Shown: positions 56,153 to 64,000, counted from the first letter of the stretch. The stretch is DNA of 64,000 nt from Streptomyces sp. 1-11 (GCF_007176755.1 NZ_BJTV01000001.1:496001-560000); one strand, 5' to 3'. The notes: generated from the letters alone by a model not told the origin. Translations and numbers: made by a program.

Positions 56153-56932
56153 GTGCCCGCGAAGAACGACGGCCCCGAAGCGGCCGGCCCCCAGAGCAAG
56201 TCCGAGCAGACCCGCGCGCTGATCCTGGAGACCGCGATGCGGCTCTTCCAGGAGCGCGGCTACGACAAGACGACCATGCGGGCCATCGCCACGGAGGCCG
56301 GCGTCTCCGTCGGCAACGCGTACTACTACTTCGAGGGCAAGGAGCACCTGATCCAGGGCTTCTACGACCGCATCGCCGCCGAGCACCAGGTGGCGGTGCG
56401 GGGGGTCCTGGACCGGGAGACGGATCTGGAGGCCCGGCTCGCGGGCGTGCTGACCGCGTGGCTGGACATCGCCCGCCCGTACCACGAGTTCGCGGTCCAG
56501 TTCTTCAAGAACGCCGCCGACCCCGACAGCCCGCTCAGCCCGTTCTCCCCGGAGAGCGAGCACGCGCGGGAGCAGGCCATCAGCGTCCACCGGCAGGTGC
56601 TGGCCGGCTCGAAGTCGAAGGTGGCGCCCGAACTCAGGGACGTGCTGCCGGAGCTGATGTGGCTGTCCCAGATGGGCCTCGTCCTGTACTGGATCTTCGA
56701 CCGGACCGAGGGCCGCGAGCGCAGCTACCGGCTGGCGCGGCGGGGGGCGCGGCTGACCGCCCGCGGGGTGGCCCTGGCCCGGTTCCGGGTGCTGCGCCCC
56801 CTGGTGCTGGAGGTCCACGAGCTGTTCACGGACTTCCTGCCCGGGATGACGCGGGCGCTGCCGGACCCGGCGGCCAGGGCCGGGCGCGAGGACTCCCGCA
56901 CGGGCCCGGGCGAGTGCGGGGAAGGGGACTGA
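56153..56932 (+). CDS. TetR-family transcriptional regulator
   Basis: A 259-residue regulator: TetR HTH at residues 18-75 (SEQTRALILETAMRLFQERG, YDKTTMRAIATEAGVSVGNA, YYYFEGKEHLIQGFYDRIAA) and a helical ligand domain (VLTAWLDIARPYHEFAVQFF). It is the third gene of the operon whose promoter carries two TTGAAC palindromes, so it is the obvious candidate repressor. GTG start without a Shine-Dalgarno sequence. Confidence 0.93.
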   Translation: MPAKNDGPEAAGPQSKSEQTRALILETAMRLFQERGYDKTTMRAIATEAGVSVGNAYYYFEGKEHLIQGFYDRIAAEHQVAVRGVLDRETDLEARLAGVLTAWLDIARPYHEFAVQFFKNAADPDSPLSPFSPESEHAREQAISVHRQVLAGSKSKVAPELRDVLPELMWLSQMGLVLYWIFDRTEGRERSYRLARRGARLTARGVALARFRVLRPLVLEVHELFTDFLPGMTRALPDPAARAGREDSRTGPGECGEGD

Positions 56933-56950
56933 CCCCTCACCCCCGGTCCG

Positions 56951-58510
56951 TCAGATCCACTGCAGGCGCCACAGCCGGAACACGCCCGTGCCGTCCGAGA
57001 GGTACTGGCCGCCGCCGACGTCCTCGGTGCTGACCACGTACTCCTTGCGCTGCCACAGCGGGATCAGCGGCACGTCGGCCGCCACGTCGCCCTGGATGGC
57101 GCGGAAGTCGTTCGAGGCCCGCGAGCGGTCGGCGTACTGCTGGCTGTCGGTGATGAGGGCGTCGACGGCCTTGTTGCTGTAGCCGGTGCTCATGGTGGAG
57201 CCGGTGCCGACCAGCGGGGAGCCGAAGGTGTCCGGGTCGGGGTAGTCGGCCACCCAGCCGACCGCCCAGGCGTCCATCTTGCCCGCGGCCCAGCGCTTCT
57301 GGAAGTCGGTCCACTCGTAGCCCTGGACGTCCACCTTGAACAGGCCGCCCTTCTCGAGCTGCTGCTTCAGCTCGGCGGACTCCTCCGCGCCGGCGCCCCG
57401 GCCCTTGCCGTAGCCGAGGGTGAAGCGCACCGGCAGGCTCACCCCGGCCTCGGTGAGCAGCTCCCGCGCCTTCTTGGCGTTCTGCGTCGGGTAGGTGTCG
57501 AAGAAGGACGTGGTGTGGCCGATGATGCCGGTCGGGATCAGCGAGTACAGCGGGTCGACCGTGCCGTCGTACACCTTGGCGGCGAGCTCCTCGCGGTTGA
57601 CCAGCCAGGCCATGGCCCGGCGCACCCGCGCGTCGTGCAGCGGGGAGGCGGAGCGGGTGTTGAGGTACAGGTTGCGGGTCTCGGAGCTGTCGGACTCGGT
57701 GACGCGCTGGGTGGGGTCGCTCGGGTTCAGCTCGGACAGGACCTGCGGCGGCAGCGTGCGGGTGGCGACGTCGACCTGCTTGTGCCGCCAGGCGTTCTGC
57801 AGCTGCCCGGAGTCGGCGTAGTAGCGCAGCTCGATGGGGCGGCCGGTCTCGCCGAGGTAGCCCGCGTACTTGGCGTAGGGCGCGAGGACGGCCTTGCGGT
57901 CCTTGGTGTACGAGGTCAGCGTGTACGGGCCGGTGCCGTCGACGCCGTCGCCGGTGCGCAGCGCCCTGGCCGGATAGGCGTCCTTGTCCACGATCGAGCC
58001 GGCGCCGGTGGCGACCTTCAGCGGGAAGGTGGCGTCCGGGGACGACAGGTGGAAGGTGACGGTCGTCGCGCTGTCGGCGGTCACCGAGCCGAGGGTGGAG
58101 AACAGGGACGCCGGGCCGACGTCCGAGTTGATCCTCTTGACCCGCTCGAAGGAGTACTTCACGTCCTCGGCGGTGAGCTTGCGCCCGCTCGGGAAGGTGA
58201 TGTCGTCGCGCAGGGTGCACCGGTACGTCTTCAGTCCGCCGCCCTCGAAGCCGCAGCTCTTCGCCGCGTCGGGGACGGGCTGGACCCCGCCCGGCTCGAA
58301 GGTCAGCAGGGTCTGGAAGACATTGCTGAACAGCGCCCAGGAACCGGCGTCGTAGGCGCCGGCCGGGTCCAGTGAGGTGACGGCGTCGGTCGTGCCGACG
58401 GTGATCGTCCGGTTCTTGTCGTCCTGCGACGGCAGCAGCTGCCAGCCGCCGATCCCCACGACGACCAGTACGAGCAGCGTCACGAGAATGCGCATGCGAA
58501 CAGATCGCAT
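56951..58510 (-). CDS. Peptide/nickel-type ABC solute-binding protein (SBP_bac_5), membrane-anchored
   Basis: A 519-residue family-5 solute-binding protein: TTDAVTSLDPAGAYDAGSWA near residue 40, LRDDITFPSGRKLTAEDVKY near 98 (family signature), DGTGPYTLTSY near 190, NLYLNTRSASPLHDARVRRA near 275 and VADYPDPDTFGSPLVG near 425. The N terminus is a hydrophobic helix (ILVTLLVLVVVGIGGWQLLP) with no lipobox Cys, so it is anchored or secreted rather than lipidated. No permease or ATPase genes adjoin, so it is an orphan. GGAGGG 7 nt before the ATG. Confidence 0.9.
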   Translation of the reverse strand: MRSVRMRILVTLLVLVVVGIGGWQLLPSQDDKNRTITVGTTDAVTSLDPAGAYDAGSWALFSNVFQTLLTFEPGGVQPVPDAAKSCGFEGGGLKTYRCTLRDDITFPSGRKLTAEDVKYSFERVKRINSDVGPASLFSTLGSVTADSATTVTFHLSSPDATFPLKVATGAGSIVDKDAYPARALRTGDGVDGTGPYTLTSYTKDRKAVLAPYAKYAGYLGETGRPIELRYYADSGQLQNAWRHKQVDVATRTLPPQVLSELNPSDPTQRVTESDSSETRNLYLNTRSASPLHDARVRRAMAWLVNREELAAKVYDGTVDPLYSLIPTGIIGHTTSFFDTYPTQNAKKARELLTEAGVSLPVRFTLGYGKGRGAGAEESAELKQQLEKGGLFKVDVQGYEWTDFQKRWAAGKMDAWAVGWVADYPDPDTFGSPLVGTGSTMSTGYSNKAVDALITDSQQYADRSRASNDFRAIQGDVAADVPLIPLWQRKEYVVSTEDVGGGQYLSDGTGVFRLWRLQWI

Positions 58511-58735
58511 GGTGGTGCCCTCCCCAGGCCTGCCTGCCAAGGCCCTACCCCTGGCCCAGCACAAAATCGGCCACTCCCCTGGTGGCGCGGCTCACCTAAT
58601 CACACCTGTTTCGGCGGGGGGAAGAGCAATCGGCCCCAATGAGCGAGAACTTACCGAGGCGTTGTTTCCGCCGAATTCCACAGCCTCTCCACAGGGAGCC
58701 GCAAGCGGTTTCCGCGGCGGGCGCGGGCCGCCGGA

Positions 58736-59992
58736 TCAGGCGCGGGTGGCGGCCAGTTCGATCACGGTCACGTCCGAGGGCGCGTCGACCCGGGTGGGCG
58801 GTCCCCAGGCGCCGGCGCCCCGGCTGACGTAGAGCTGGGTGTCGCCGTAGCGTTCGAGTCCGGCCACGGTGGGGTTGGCGGCGGCCGCGATCAGGTTGCC
58901 GGGCCAGAGCTGGCCGCCGTGGGTGTGGCCGGAGAGCTGGAGGTCGACGCCGTGCCGGACCGCCTCGTGGATCTGCACCGGCTGGTGGGCGAGGAGCACG
59001 CAGGCGCGGCCCGGGTCCCGCCCGTGGAGCGCCTTGGCGAAGTCCGGGCCCTGCCCTTCGCTCTCGCCCTGGAGGTCGTTCACCCCGGCCAGGTCGAAGT
59101 ACGGCAGCTCGGTGCGGGCGTTCTCCAGCGGGTGCAGCCCGAGGGTGCGCACCTCGGCGACCCACTGCTCGGCGCCGGAGAAGTACTCGTGGTTGCCGGT
59201 GACGAAGTACGCGCCGTGCCGCGCGCTGAGCCGGGCCAGGGGCGCGGCGGCCGGACCGAGGTCCTTCACGCTGCCGTCCACCAGGTCGCCGACGACCGCG
59301 ATCAGGTCCGGCTGAGTGGAGTTGACGGTGTCCACGACCCGCTGCGCGAAGCCGCGGCCGAGGACGGGCCCGAGGTGGATGTCGCTGACGACGGCGATCC
59401 GGAAGCCGTGCGCGGCGCGCGGCAGCCGGGCGAGCGGCACGGTGACGCGCTTGACCCGCGGCCCGCGCAGCACGCCGTAGGTTCCCTGGCCGACGGTGCC
59501 GACCGCGGCGGCCGCGGCGGTGCCGCCCACGACCCGGGAGACGAACAGCCGCCGGGAGGGGGCGCTCGTCGCGCGGGGCGCCTGCCCGGCGGGCTCCGGC
59601 TCCCGCGGTGACGGGCCGGGCGCCGCCGGCACGGTCTCCGGCTCCCGCACGGGGGCCTCGGTGTGCTGCGCCCGCCGCTCCAGGAGCCTGCGCAGCAGCG
59701 GCCGTACGAGCTCGCCGGCCACCACCGCGAGCAGCAGGTACAGCGCCAGCGCCATCCACAGGAAGCCGGGCCAGCCGAGGACGCGCTGGAGCCAGAAGGG
59801 GGCGCCGGAGCGTTCGGCGACCAGGGCGCCGGCCATCAGCAGCGGTCCGGCGACGAACACCGCCGTGCCGGCGCGGCGGGCGGGACCCGGGCCGCGGGTG
59901 GTGTCACGGACCAGGCGGCGCCACACGTACCAGTGCCCGGACACCAGCACGGCCAGGGCTGCCGCCGCGACGAGGACGAAGACGATGACCAC
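58736..59992 (-). CDS. Membrane-anchored metallophosphoesterase
   Basis: A 418-residue protein: two to three membrane helices in the first 110 residues, a Pro/Glu linker, an RR-containing segment with a hydrophobic stretch (SRRLFVSRVVGGTAAAAAVG), and a calcineurin-like phosphoesterase domain from about 200: AVVSDIHLGPVLGRG, VVGDLVDGSV, VTGNHEYFSG, LLAHQPV and LSGHTHGGQLWPGN, i.e. all metal-binding blocks. Related to YkuE/YaeI-type enzymes acting on lipids or phosphoesters outside the membrane. Substrate unknown. GTG start at 59992. Confidence 0.92.
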   Translation of the reverse strand: MVIVFVLVAAAALAVLVSGHWYVWRRLVRDTTRGPGPARRAGTAVFVAGPLLMAGALVAERSGAPFWLQRVLGWPGFLWMALALYLLLAVVAGELVRPLLRRLLERRAQHTEAPVREPETVPAAPGPSPREPEPAGQAPRATSAPSRRLFVSRVVGGTAAAAAVGTVGQGTYGVLRGPRVKRVTVPLARLPRAAHGFRIAVVSDIHLGPVLGRGFAQRVVDTVNSTQPDLIAVVGDLVDGSVKDLGPAAAPLARLSARHGAYFVTGNHEYFSGAEQWVAEVRTLGLHPLENARTELPYFDLAGVNDLQGESEGQGPDFAKALHGRDPGRACVLLAHQPVQIHEAVRHGVDLQLSGHTHGGQLWPGNLIAAAANPTVAGLERYGDTQLYVSRGAGAWGPPTRVDAPSDVTVIELAATRA

Positions 59993-60008
59993 GCTGCAGT
60001 GTCTCCCG

Positions 60009-60248
60009 CTATGACGTCCGGCGCAGTGCGCGCACCCCGCGCAACCCGATGACCCCGATGACCGTCCCCAATACGAAGGAGACGATCGCCAGCAGCAGGT
60101 GCACCCAGAAGTACGCGGTCGGGTGGCCGTCGTCGAAGGCGAGTCCGCTGCCGTCCTTGACCAGGTTCTTGACGAAAGTGACCCAGATGACCCAGCTCCA
60201 CACCCCGAAGGCGAGCAGGAACCAGGAGACCGGGCGGCTGAGTTTCAC
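60009..60248 (-). CDS. SCO4848-family small membrane protein
   Basis: A 79-residue protein with two helices (SWFLLAFGVWSWVIWVTFVK, YFWVHLLLAIVSFVLGTVIG) and a basic end. The N-terminal SRPVSWFLLAFGVWSWVIW and the DGHPTAYFWVHL loop identify it as the Streptomyces family named after SCO4848. Function unknown. It lies 16 bp before the metallophosphoesterase and probably shares its transcript. Confidence 0.92.
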   Translation of the reverse strand: MKLSRPVSWFLLAFGVWSWVIWVTFVKNLVKDGSGLAFDDGHPTAYFWVHLLLAIVSFVLGTVIGVIGLRGVRALRRTS

Positions 60249-60393
60249 AGGGGCTTACCTTTCGACACGGCGCCGGGCCCGGGCCACCGTCCGGGAGCCC
60301 GGGGGCTGTCCCCCGGATGAGCACGGCATGGCTCCAGTATCGCCGCCGCGACACGCGGCCCGTGGCCGGGGTGGAGTGCCGGGCGGGACTTCG

Positions 60394-61650
60394 ATGACCA
60401 CGACAGGTACGTTTCCTGCCGTGCCCGCACCGAAGAAGACCTTCAGGCGGCCCCTGCTGGTCGCCTCCGCCACGCTGCTGTCCCTGTCCGTCGCCTCGCC
60501 CGTGGCGCTCGCGGCTCCGAAGCCCTCCACGGGCCCGGTGGCCACTCCCCCGGTGGGCATGTCGCGGGTGGGCGGCGCCCGGCTCGGCCGGCCCGGGACC
60601 CAGGTGAACCTCGCGGCCGGCGTGCCCGTCCTCCCCAAGGACCTCACCGCACGGTCCTGGATCGTCTCCGACGCCGAGTCCGGCGAGATCCTCGCCGCGC
60701 ACAACGCGCACTGGCCGCTGCCCCCGGCGAGCACCCTGAAGATGCTGTTCGCGGACACCCTGCTGCCCCGGTTCCCGAAGACGATGGAGCACAAGGTGGT
60801 CCCCTCCGACCTCGCGGGCATGGGCGCCGGTTCGAGCGTGGTGGGGATAAAGGAGAGCCACACCTACTCGGTGCACGACCTGTGGCTCGGTGTCTTCCTG
60901 CGCTCGGGCAACGACGCCGTGCACGTGCTGGCCGCGATGAACGGCGGTGTCGACCGCACCGTCGGGGACATGCAGGCCCACGCGCGGGAACTGCAGGCCC
61001 TGGACACGCACGTGGTCAGCCCGGACGGCTACGACGCGCCGAAGCAGGTGTCGTCGGCGTACGACCTGACGCTGTTCGCCCGTTCGGGACTGCAGAAGAA
61101 GGACTTCCGCGAGTACTGCTCCACGGTGTCGGCGAAGTTCGAGTCCGGCGAGATCCGCAACACCAACCGGCTGCTGAGCGGTGACACGGACGTGCCCGTC
61201 TACCAGGGCATCGCCGGGGTGAAGAACGGCAACACCACGAACGCGGGGTCCACCTTCACCGGCGTCGCCGAACGCGGCGGCAAGGTGCTGCTGGTCACGG
61301 TGATGAACCCGGCGAAGCACGAGCACAACGAGGTCTACAAGGAGACCGCGAAGCTGCTCGACTGGGGTTTCCGGGCGGCCGGCAAGGCGCAGCCGGTGGG
61401 CGAGCTGGTCCCGCCGCTGAACGCCGAGCCATCCACCGCCCAGCCGGGCGCCACCGCCGGGACCGAGCGGCGGTCGGACGCAGGCGGCACCCGGCCGGTG
61501 GCGAGCGCCGGCGGCCGGAGCGGCTCCACCGGCGCCGGGACCGCCCTGGCCATCGCCGGCGGGCTGCTGACGCTGCTCGGGGGCGGGGTGTTCCTGGTCA
61601 ACCGCCGTTGGCCGCTGCCGGAGCTGATGCGCCGCCGGACGCGTCCGTGA
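60394..61650 (+). CDS. Secreted D-alanyl-D-alanine carboxypeptidase (PBP5-like, S11)
   Basis: A 418-residue protein with signal peptide (LLVASATLLSLSVASPVALA), catalytic domain with S113-T-L-K116 (nucleophile and Lys), SGN at 171-173 and K276-N-G, a variant of the KTG triad, then a Pro/Gly/Ser linker and a C-terminal membrane helix (ALAIAGGLLTLLGGGVFLVN) with basic end. It trims terminal D-Ala from stem peptides. Start: ATG at 60394; GTG at 60421 with TACGTT 7 nt upstream would give a leaderless, 9-residue shorter form. Its 3' end overlaps the convergent YihY gene by 53 bp. Confidence 0.93.
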   Translation: MTTTGTFPAVPAPKKTFRRPLLVASATLLSLSVASPVALAAPKPSTGPVATPPVGMSRVGGARLGRPGTQVNLAAGVPVLPKDLTARSWIVSDAESGEILAAHNAHWPLPPASTLKMLFADTLLPRFPKTMEHKVVPSDLAGMGAGSSVVGIKESHTYSVHDLWLGVFLRSGNDAVHVLAAMNGGVDRTVGDMQAHARELQALDTHVVSPDGYDAPKQVSSAYDLTLFARSGLQKKDFREYCSTVSAKFESGEIRNTNRLLSGDTDVPVYQGIAGVKNGNTTNAGSTFTGVAERGGKVLLVTVMNPAKHEHNEVYKETAKLLDWGFRAAGKAQPVGELVPPLNAEPSTAQPGATAGTERRSDAGGTRPVASAGGRSGSTGAGTALAIAGGLLTLLGGGVFLVNRRWPLPELMRRRTRP

Positions 61651-62515
61651 GCTCGGCGTCCTTGCTCCGCGTCGCCGTCCAGGCGGCGCAGAACAGGACC
61701 AGTTTCGCGGTGAAGTTGATCCACAGCAGCAGCGCCACGGGCACGCCGAACGCGCCGTACATGCTCTTCGACGCGACTCCCTGGATGTAGCCGCTGAGCA
61801 GCAGCTTCAGCAGTTCGAAGCCGACCGCGCCGGTCAGCGCCGCCACGAGCAGGCGGTGGCGCGGGGGCTCGACGCCGGGCAGCAGGGTCAGCACGTACAG
61901 CAGGAGCAGGAAGTCGGCGAGCACCGCCACCGCGAACGCGATGATCTGCAGCAGCACGTGCCCCCAGCCGGCCCGGTCCAGGCCGAGCGCGTCGCTGAGC
62001 CGGCCCACCATCGCCGAGGCCACGGTGGAGATGGCGAGGGTGACGACGACGGCGCCGCCGAGCCCGACCAGGATGCCCGCGTCCTTGGCCTTGGCGACGA
62101 GGGGGTTCTCCTCGCTGTCGGGCAGCTCCCACACCGCGCGCAGGCAGTCGCGCACCTGGCCGACCCAGCCCATGCCGGTGAACAGCAGCAGGGCGCCGGC
62201 GATGACCCCGACGGTGCCGGCGTTCTCCACCAGGGAGTTGATGTCGAGCTGGTCGGAGATGCCCGGGATCTGCTCGGCGATCTTGTTCTGCAGGTTCCTC
62301 TGCTGGGACCGGCTGAGCGTGGCGGCGCCGACGGTGGCGGCCAGCGTCAGCAGCGGGAACAGCGCGACGAAGCTGACGAAGGTCATCGCGGCGGCCAGTC
62401 GCGTCCACTTCACCCGGTCCAGGCGCTCGTAGGAACGCCAGGCGTGCGTGGCCGTCAGACGGGTGACGATCGGCCCGATGCCGGGGAGCTTCTTCAGCCA
62501 GTCCATGGTCGGCAT
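61598..62515 (-). CDS. YihY/BrkB-family inner membrane protein
   Basis: A 305-residue protein with about six membrane helices: AAAMTFVSFVALFPLLTLAA near 42, VIAGALLLFTGMGWVGQVRD near 104, LGGAVVVTLAISTVASAMVG near 152, ADFLLLLYVLTLLPGVEPPR near 195, GVPVALLLWINFTAKLVLFC near 258. Members are often misnamed ribonuclease BN; function is unsettled. The start may be ATG at 62506 instead. The last 17 codons lie antisense to the carboxypeptidase tail. Confidence 0.9.
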   Translation of the reverse strand: MPTMDWLKKLPGIGPIVTRLTATHAWRSYERLDRVKWTRLAAAMTFVSFVALFPLLTLAATVGAATLSRSQQRNLQNKIAEQIPGISDQLDINSLVENAGTVGVIAGALLLFTGMGWVGQVRDCLRAVWELPDSEENPLVAKAKDAGILVGLGGAVVVTLAISTVASAMVGRLSDALGLDRAGWGHVLLQIIAFAVAVLADFLLLLYVLTLLPGVEPPRHRLLVAALTGAVGFELLKLLLSGYIQGVASKSMYGAFGVPVALLLWINFTAKLVLFCAAWTATRSKDAELTDASGGASAPAAANGG

Positions 62516-62636
62516 CTGCCCGCGCGACCGGGAACCGATGTGCGGGCGACGGCGGCACTGTTCAGTGACATCCCACTAATCACCCGTTCCGCCGCACCGA
62601 ACCATGTTCCCTGGCCAGACGCCCATAAGTGGACGA

Positions 62637-62642
62637 TACGGT
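62637..62642 (+). promoter_or_regulatory. -10 box of a leaderless transcript (SDR gene)
   Basis: TACGGT lies 7 nt before the ATG at 62650; no Shine-Dalgarno sequence is present. Confidence 0.45.
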
Positions 62643-62649
62643 CACCGGC

Positions 62650-63405
62650 ATGTCCGACCTCGAACCCCTCCCCCGGTCCCTGCTCGTCCTCGGCGGCACC
62701 TCCGAGATCGCGCTCGCCACGGTGCGCCGCCTGATCGCCCGCGGCGCCCGGACCGTGCGGCTGGCGGGACGGCCCTCGCCCGCTCTGGAGCAGGCGGCCC
62801 GGAGCCTGCGCGCGCTGGGCGCGGACGTGCGCACCGTGGCCTTCGACGCCCTCGATCCCGAGTCCCACGAGCCGGTCCTCGGCGAGGTGTTCGCCGAGGG
62901 CGGCGTCGACCTGGTGCTGCTGGCCTTCGGCATCCTCGGCGACCAGGCCCACGACGAGCGCGAACCGCTGCGCGCCGTGCGGGTCGCGCAGACCAACTAC
63001 ACCGGAGCCGTGTCGGCGGGCCTGGTGGCGGCCCGCGCGCTGCAGACCCAGGGCCACGGGTCGCTGGTGGTCCTCTCCTCCGTCGCCGGCGACCGGGCCC
63101 GCCGCGTGGACTTCATCTACGGCTCCAGCAAGGCCGGGCTCGACACCTTCGCCCAGGGTCTCGGCGACGCGCTGTACGGCACCGGGGTGCACGTCATGGT
63201 CGTACGCCCCGGGTTCGTCCTCACCCGCGGGACGGCCGGGCTGCCCCGGGCCCCGTTCGCCACCACCCCGGAGGCGGTCGCCACGGCCGTCGAACTGGGC
63301 CTGCGCCGCCGCTCGGAGACGGTGTGGGTGCCGGGCGTGCTCCGTCCGGTGACGGCGGTCCTGCGGCACGTGCCGCGGTCGGTGTTCCGCCGGCTGCCCC
63401 TCTGA
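62650..63405 (+). CDS. SDR-family reductase, DprE2-like
   Basis: A 251-residue short-chain dehydrogenase. It starts SLLVLGGTSEIALATVRRLI (nucleotide-binding G-G-T-S-E-I variant), then VDLVLLAFGILGDQ near 83, LVVLSSVAGDRARR near 137 and Y-x-x-x-K as YGSSKAG near 155, followed by VVRPGFVLT near 180. The GGTSEIALA start and GFVLT segment fit the decaprenylphosphoryl-2-keto-ribose reductase (DprE2) group. No DprE1 is adjacent. ATG at 62650 seems leaderless; GTG at 62629 is upstream. Confidence 0.85.
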   Translation: MSDLEPLPRSLLVLGGTSEIALATVRRLIARGARTVRLAGRPSPALEQAARSLRALGADVRTVAFDALDPESHEPVLGEVFAEGGVDLVLLAFGILGDQAHDEREPLRAVRVAQTNYTGAVSAGLVAARALQTQGHGSLVVLSSVAGDRARRVDFIYGSSKAGLDTFAQGLGDALYGTGVHVMVVRPGFVLTRGTAGLPRAPFATTPEAVATAVELGLRRRSETVWVPGVLRPVTAVLRHVPRSVFRRLPL

Positions 63406-63426
63406 GCGCCCCGGGCGGGGCGGCGG

Positions 63427-64000
63427 CTACCGGCTGGCGATCGTGCCGCGGTCCAGGTGGCCCGCCTGCGGCGGCACCACGGAGCCGCCGAACGGGTACT
63501 CGCGCAGCTTGCGCCACACGCCGTCGGCGCCCTGCTCGTGCAGCGCGAACCCGGTGCACGGCCACTCGGCCCGGAAGCCGGCCAGCTCGGCGAAGGCGAG
63601 GTCCATCGCCGCCTCGCCGATGCCGTGCGCGACCGTGACGTGCGGGTGGTACGGGAACTGCAGCTCACGCGGCACGGGCCCGGAGGCGTCCCGGATCCGC
63701 TGCTGCAGCCAGGCGCAGTCCTCCGCGCCCTGGACCACGCAGACGTAGACGACCGGCGACAGCGGCCGGAAGGTGCCGGTGCCGGACAGCCGCATCGGGA
63801 ACGGCCGCCCGGCCGCCGCGACCCCTCTGAGGTGGGCGTCCACCGCCGGCAGGTCGGCCGCGTCCACCTCGGTCGGCGGCAGCAGGGTGACGTGCGAGGG
63901 GATGCCGTGGGCCGCGACGTCGCCGAAGCCCGCGCGCCGCTGCTGGAGCAGGCTGCCGTGAGGCTCCGGGACGGCGACAGAAACGCCGATCGTTACGGTC
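63427..64000 (-). CDS. 2'-5' RNA ligase family protein (cut by window edge)
   Basis: The C-terminal 190 or so residues are present; the start lies beyond 64000. Both HxTx motifs of the 2H phosphoesterase fold are visible: SHVTLLP near the N-terminal side and HPHVTVAH in the middle, about 95 residues apart, with the pseudo-symmetric FRPLSPVVYVCVV and FALHEQGADGVWRKLREYPF strands. The family includes ThpR/LigT RNA 2',3'-cyclic phosphodiesterases. The substrate of this member is unknown. Confidence 0.88.
   Translation of the reverse strand, partial: TVTIGVSVAVPEPHGSLLQQRRAGFGDVAAHGIPSHVTLLPPTEVDAADLPAVDAHLRGVAAAGRPFPMRLSGTGTFRPLSPVVYVCVVQGAEDCAWLQQRIRDASGPVPRELQFPYHPHVTVAHGIGEAAMDLAFAELAGFRAEWPCTGFALHEQGADGVWRKLREYPFGGSVVPPQAGHLDRGTIASR

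Noticed and set aside
1..64000. tRNA, rRNA, insertion sequences or prophage genes
   Set aside because: Read through both strands for cloverleaf-like ends, transposase motifs (DDE/HUH) and integrases; none was seen. An actual tRNAscan/ISfinder run would settle it.

Overview
The window is high-GC actinobacterial DNA with the gene density, start-codon use (many GTG starts, some TTG) and gene families of a Streptomyces chromosome arm-to-core region. From memory, the order parallels S. coelicolor around SCO4847-SCO4901; one small membrane protein here belongs to the family named after SCO4848. This synteny is recollection and was not searched. I see no tRNA, rRNA, insertion sequence, prophage or CRISPR array. 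About 55 protein genes are supported, two of them cut by the window edges.

Layout. 1-13.6 kb: the start of adenosine deaminase, an alpha/beta hydrolase, a divergent LysR/MFS pair, a SigG/SigX5-type sigma factor whose 3' end overlaps a convergent STAS protein, an AEC transporter, a Uma2-family protein, and then a nucleoside uptake and salvage operon on the minus strand (BMP lipoprotein, two-domain ABC ATPase, two permeases, cytidine deaminase, thymidine phosphorylase). A palindrome CTACGCGCGTAG recurs in front of adenosine deaminase, the lipoprotein and the ATPase, so these genes look like one nucleoside regulon. 13.8-22 kb: M20 amidohydrolase, a methyltransferase, an MhuD-like heme monooxygenase, an Rpn-like nuclease, a WhiJ/AbaA-type trio (ATPase, HTH, DUF397), a MerR regulator, and an unusual coiled-coil/Mrr-nuclease/TerD fusion.

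22.1-34.8 kb is a cell-surface nonulosonate polymer cluster. It holds a nonulosonate synthase (NeuB-type), a CMP-nonulosonate synthetase fused to a HAD phosphatase, two polysialyltransferase-like enzymes, a DUF6716 transferase, a GT2, a GT29 sialyltransferase, a GT8-pyruvyltransferase fusion and an acyltransferase. There is no NeuC epimerase in the window, which fits a Kdn-type product. From memory, this region of S. coelicolor has been tied to teichulosonic acid, the Kdn-containing wall polymer.

35-49.5 kb: LysE exporter, a methylmalonyl-CoA-mutase-like large subunit without a B12 domain, an L,D-transpeptidase lipoprotein, two paralogous ECF sigma/membrane-protein pairs with Asn-Gly or Gly-Lys rich tails, a lipoprotein, a secreted PGRP-type amidase with calcium-binding FG-GAP repeats, several unknown proteins and a GH20 hexosaminidase. 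49.7-64 kb: a degenerate UraD-like protein, the sdhCDAB operon, a proline-rich membrane protein, a VOC protein, a TetR-controlled three-gene operon with two perfect operator palindromes around its promoter, a peptide-binding protein, a metallophosphoesterase, the SCO4848-family protein, a D,D-carboxypeptidase, a YihY-family protein, a DprE2-like reductase and a truncated 2'-5' RNA ligase.

The window is rich in cell-wall functions. Several genes seem to be translated from leaderless transcripts, with a TANNNT box 6-8 nt before the start codon.
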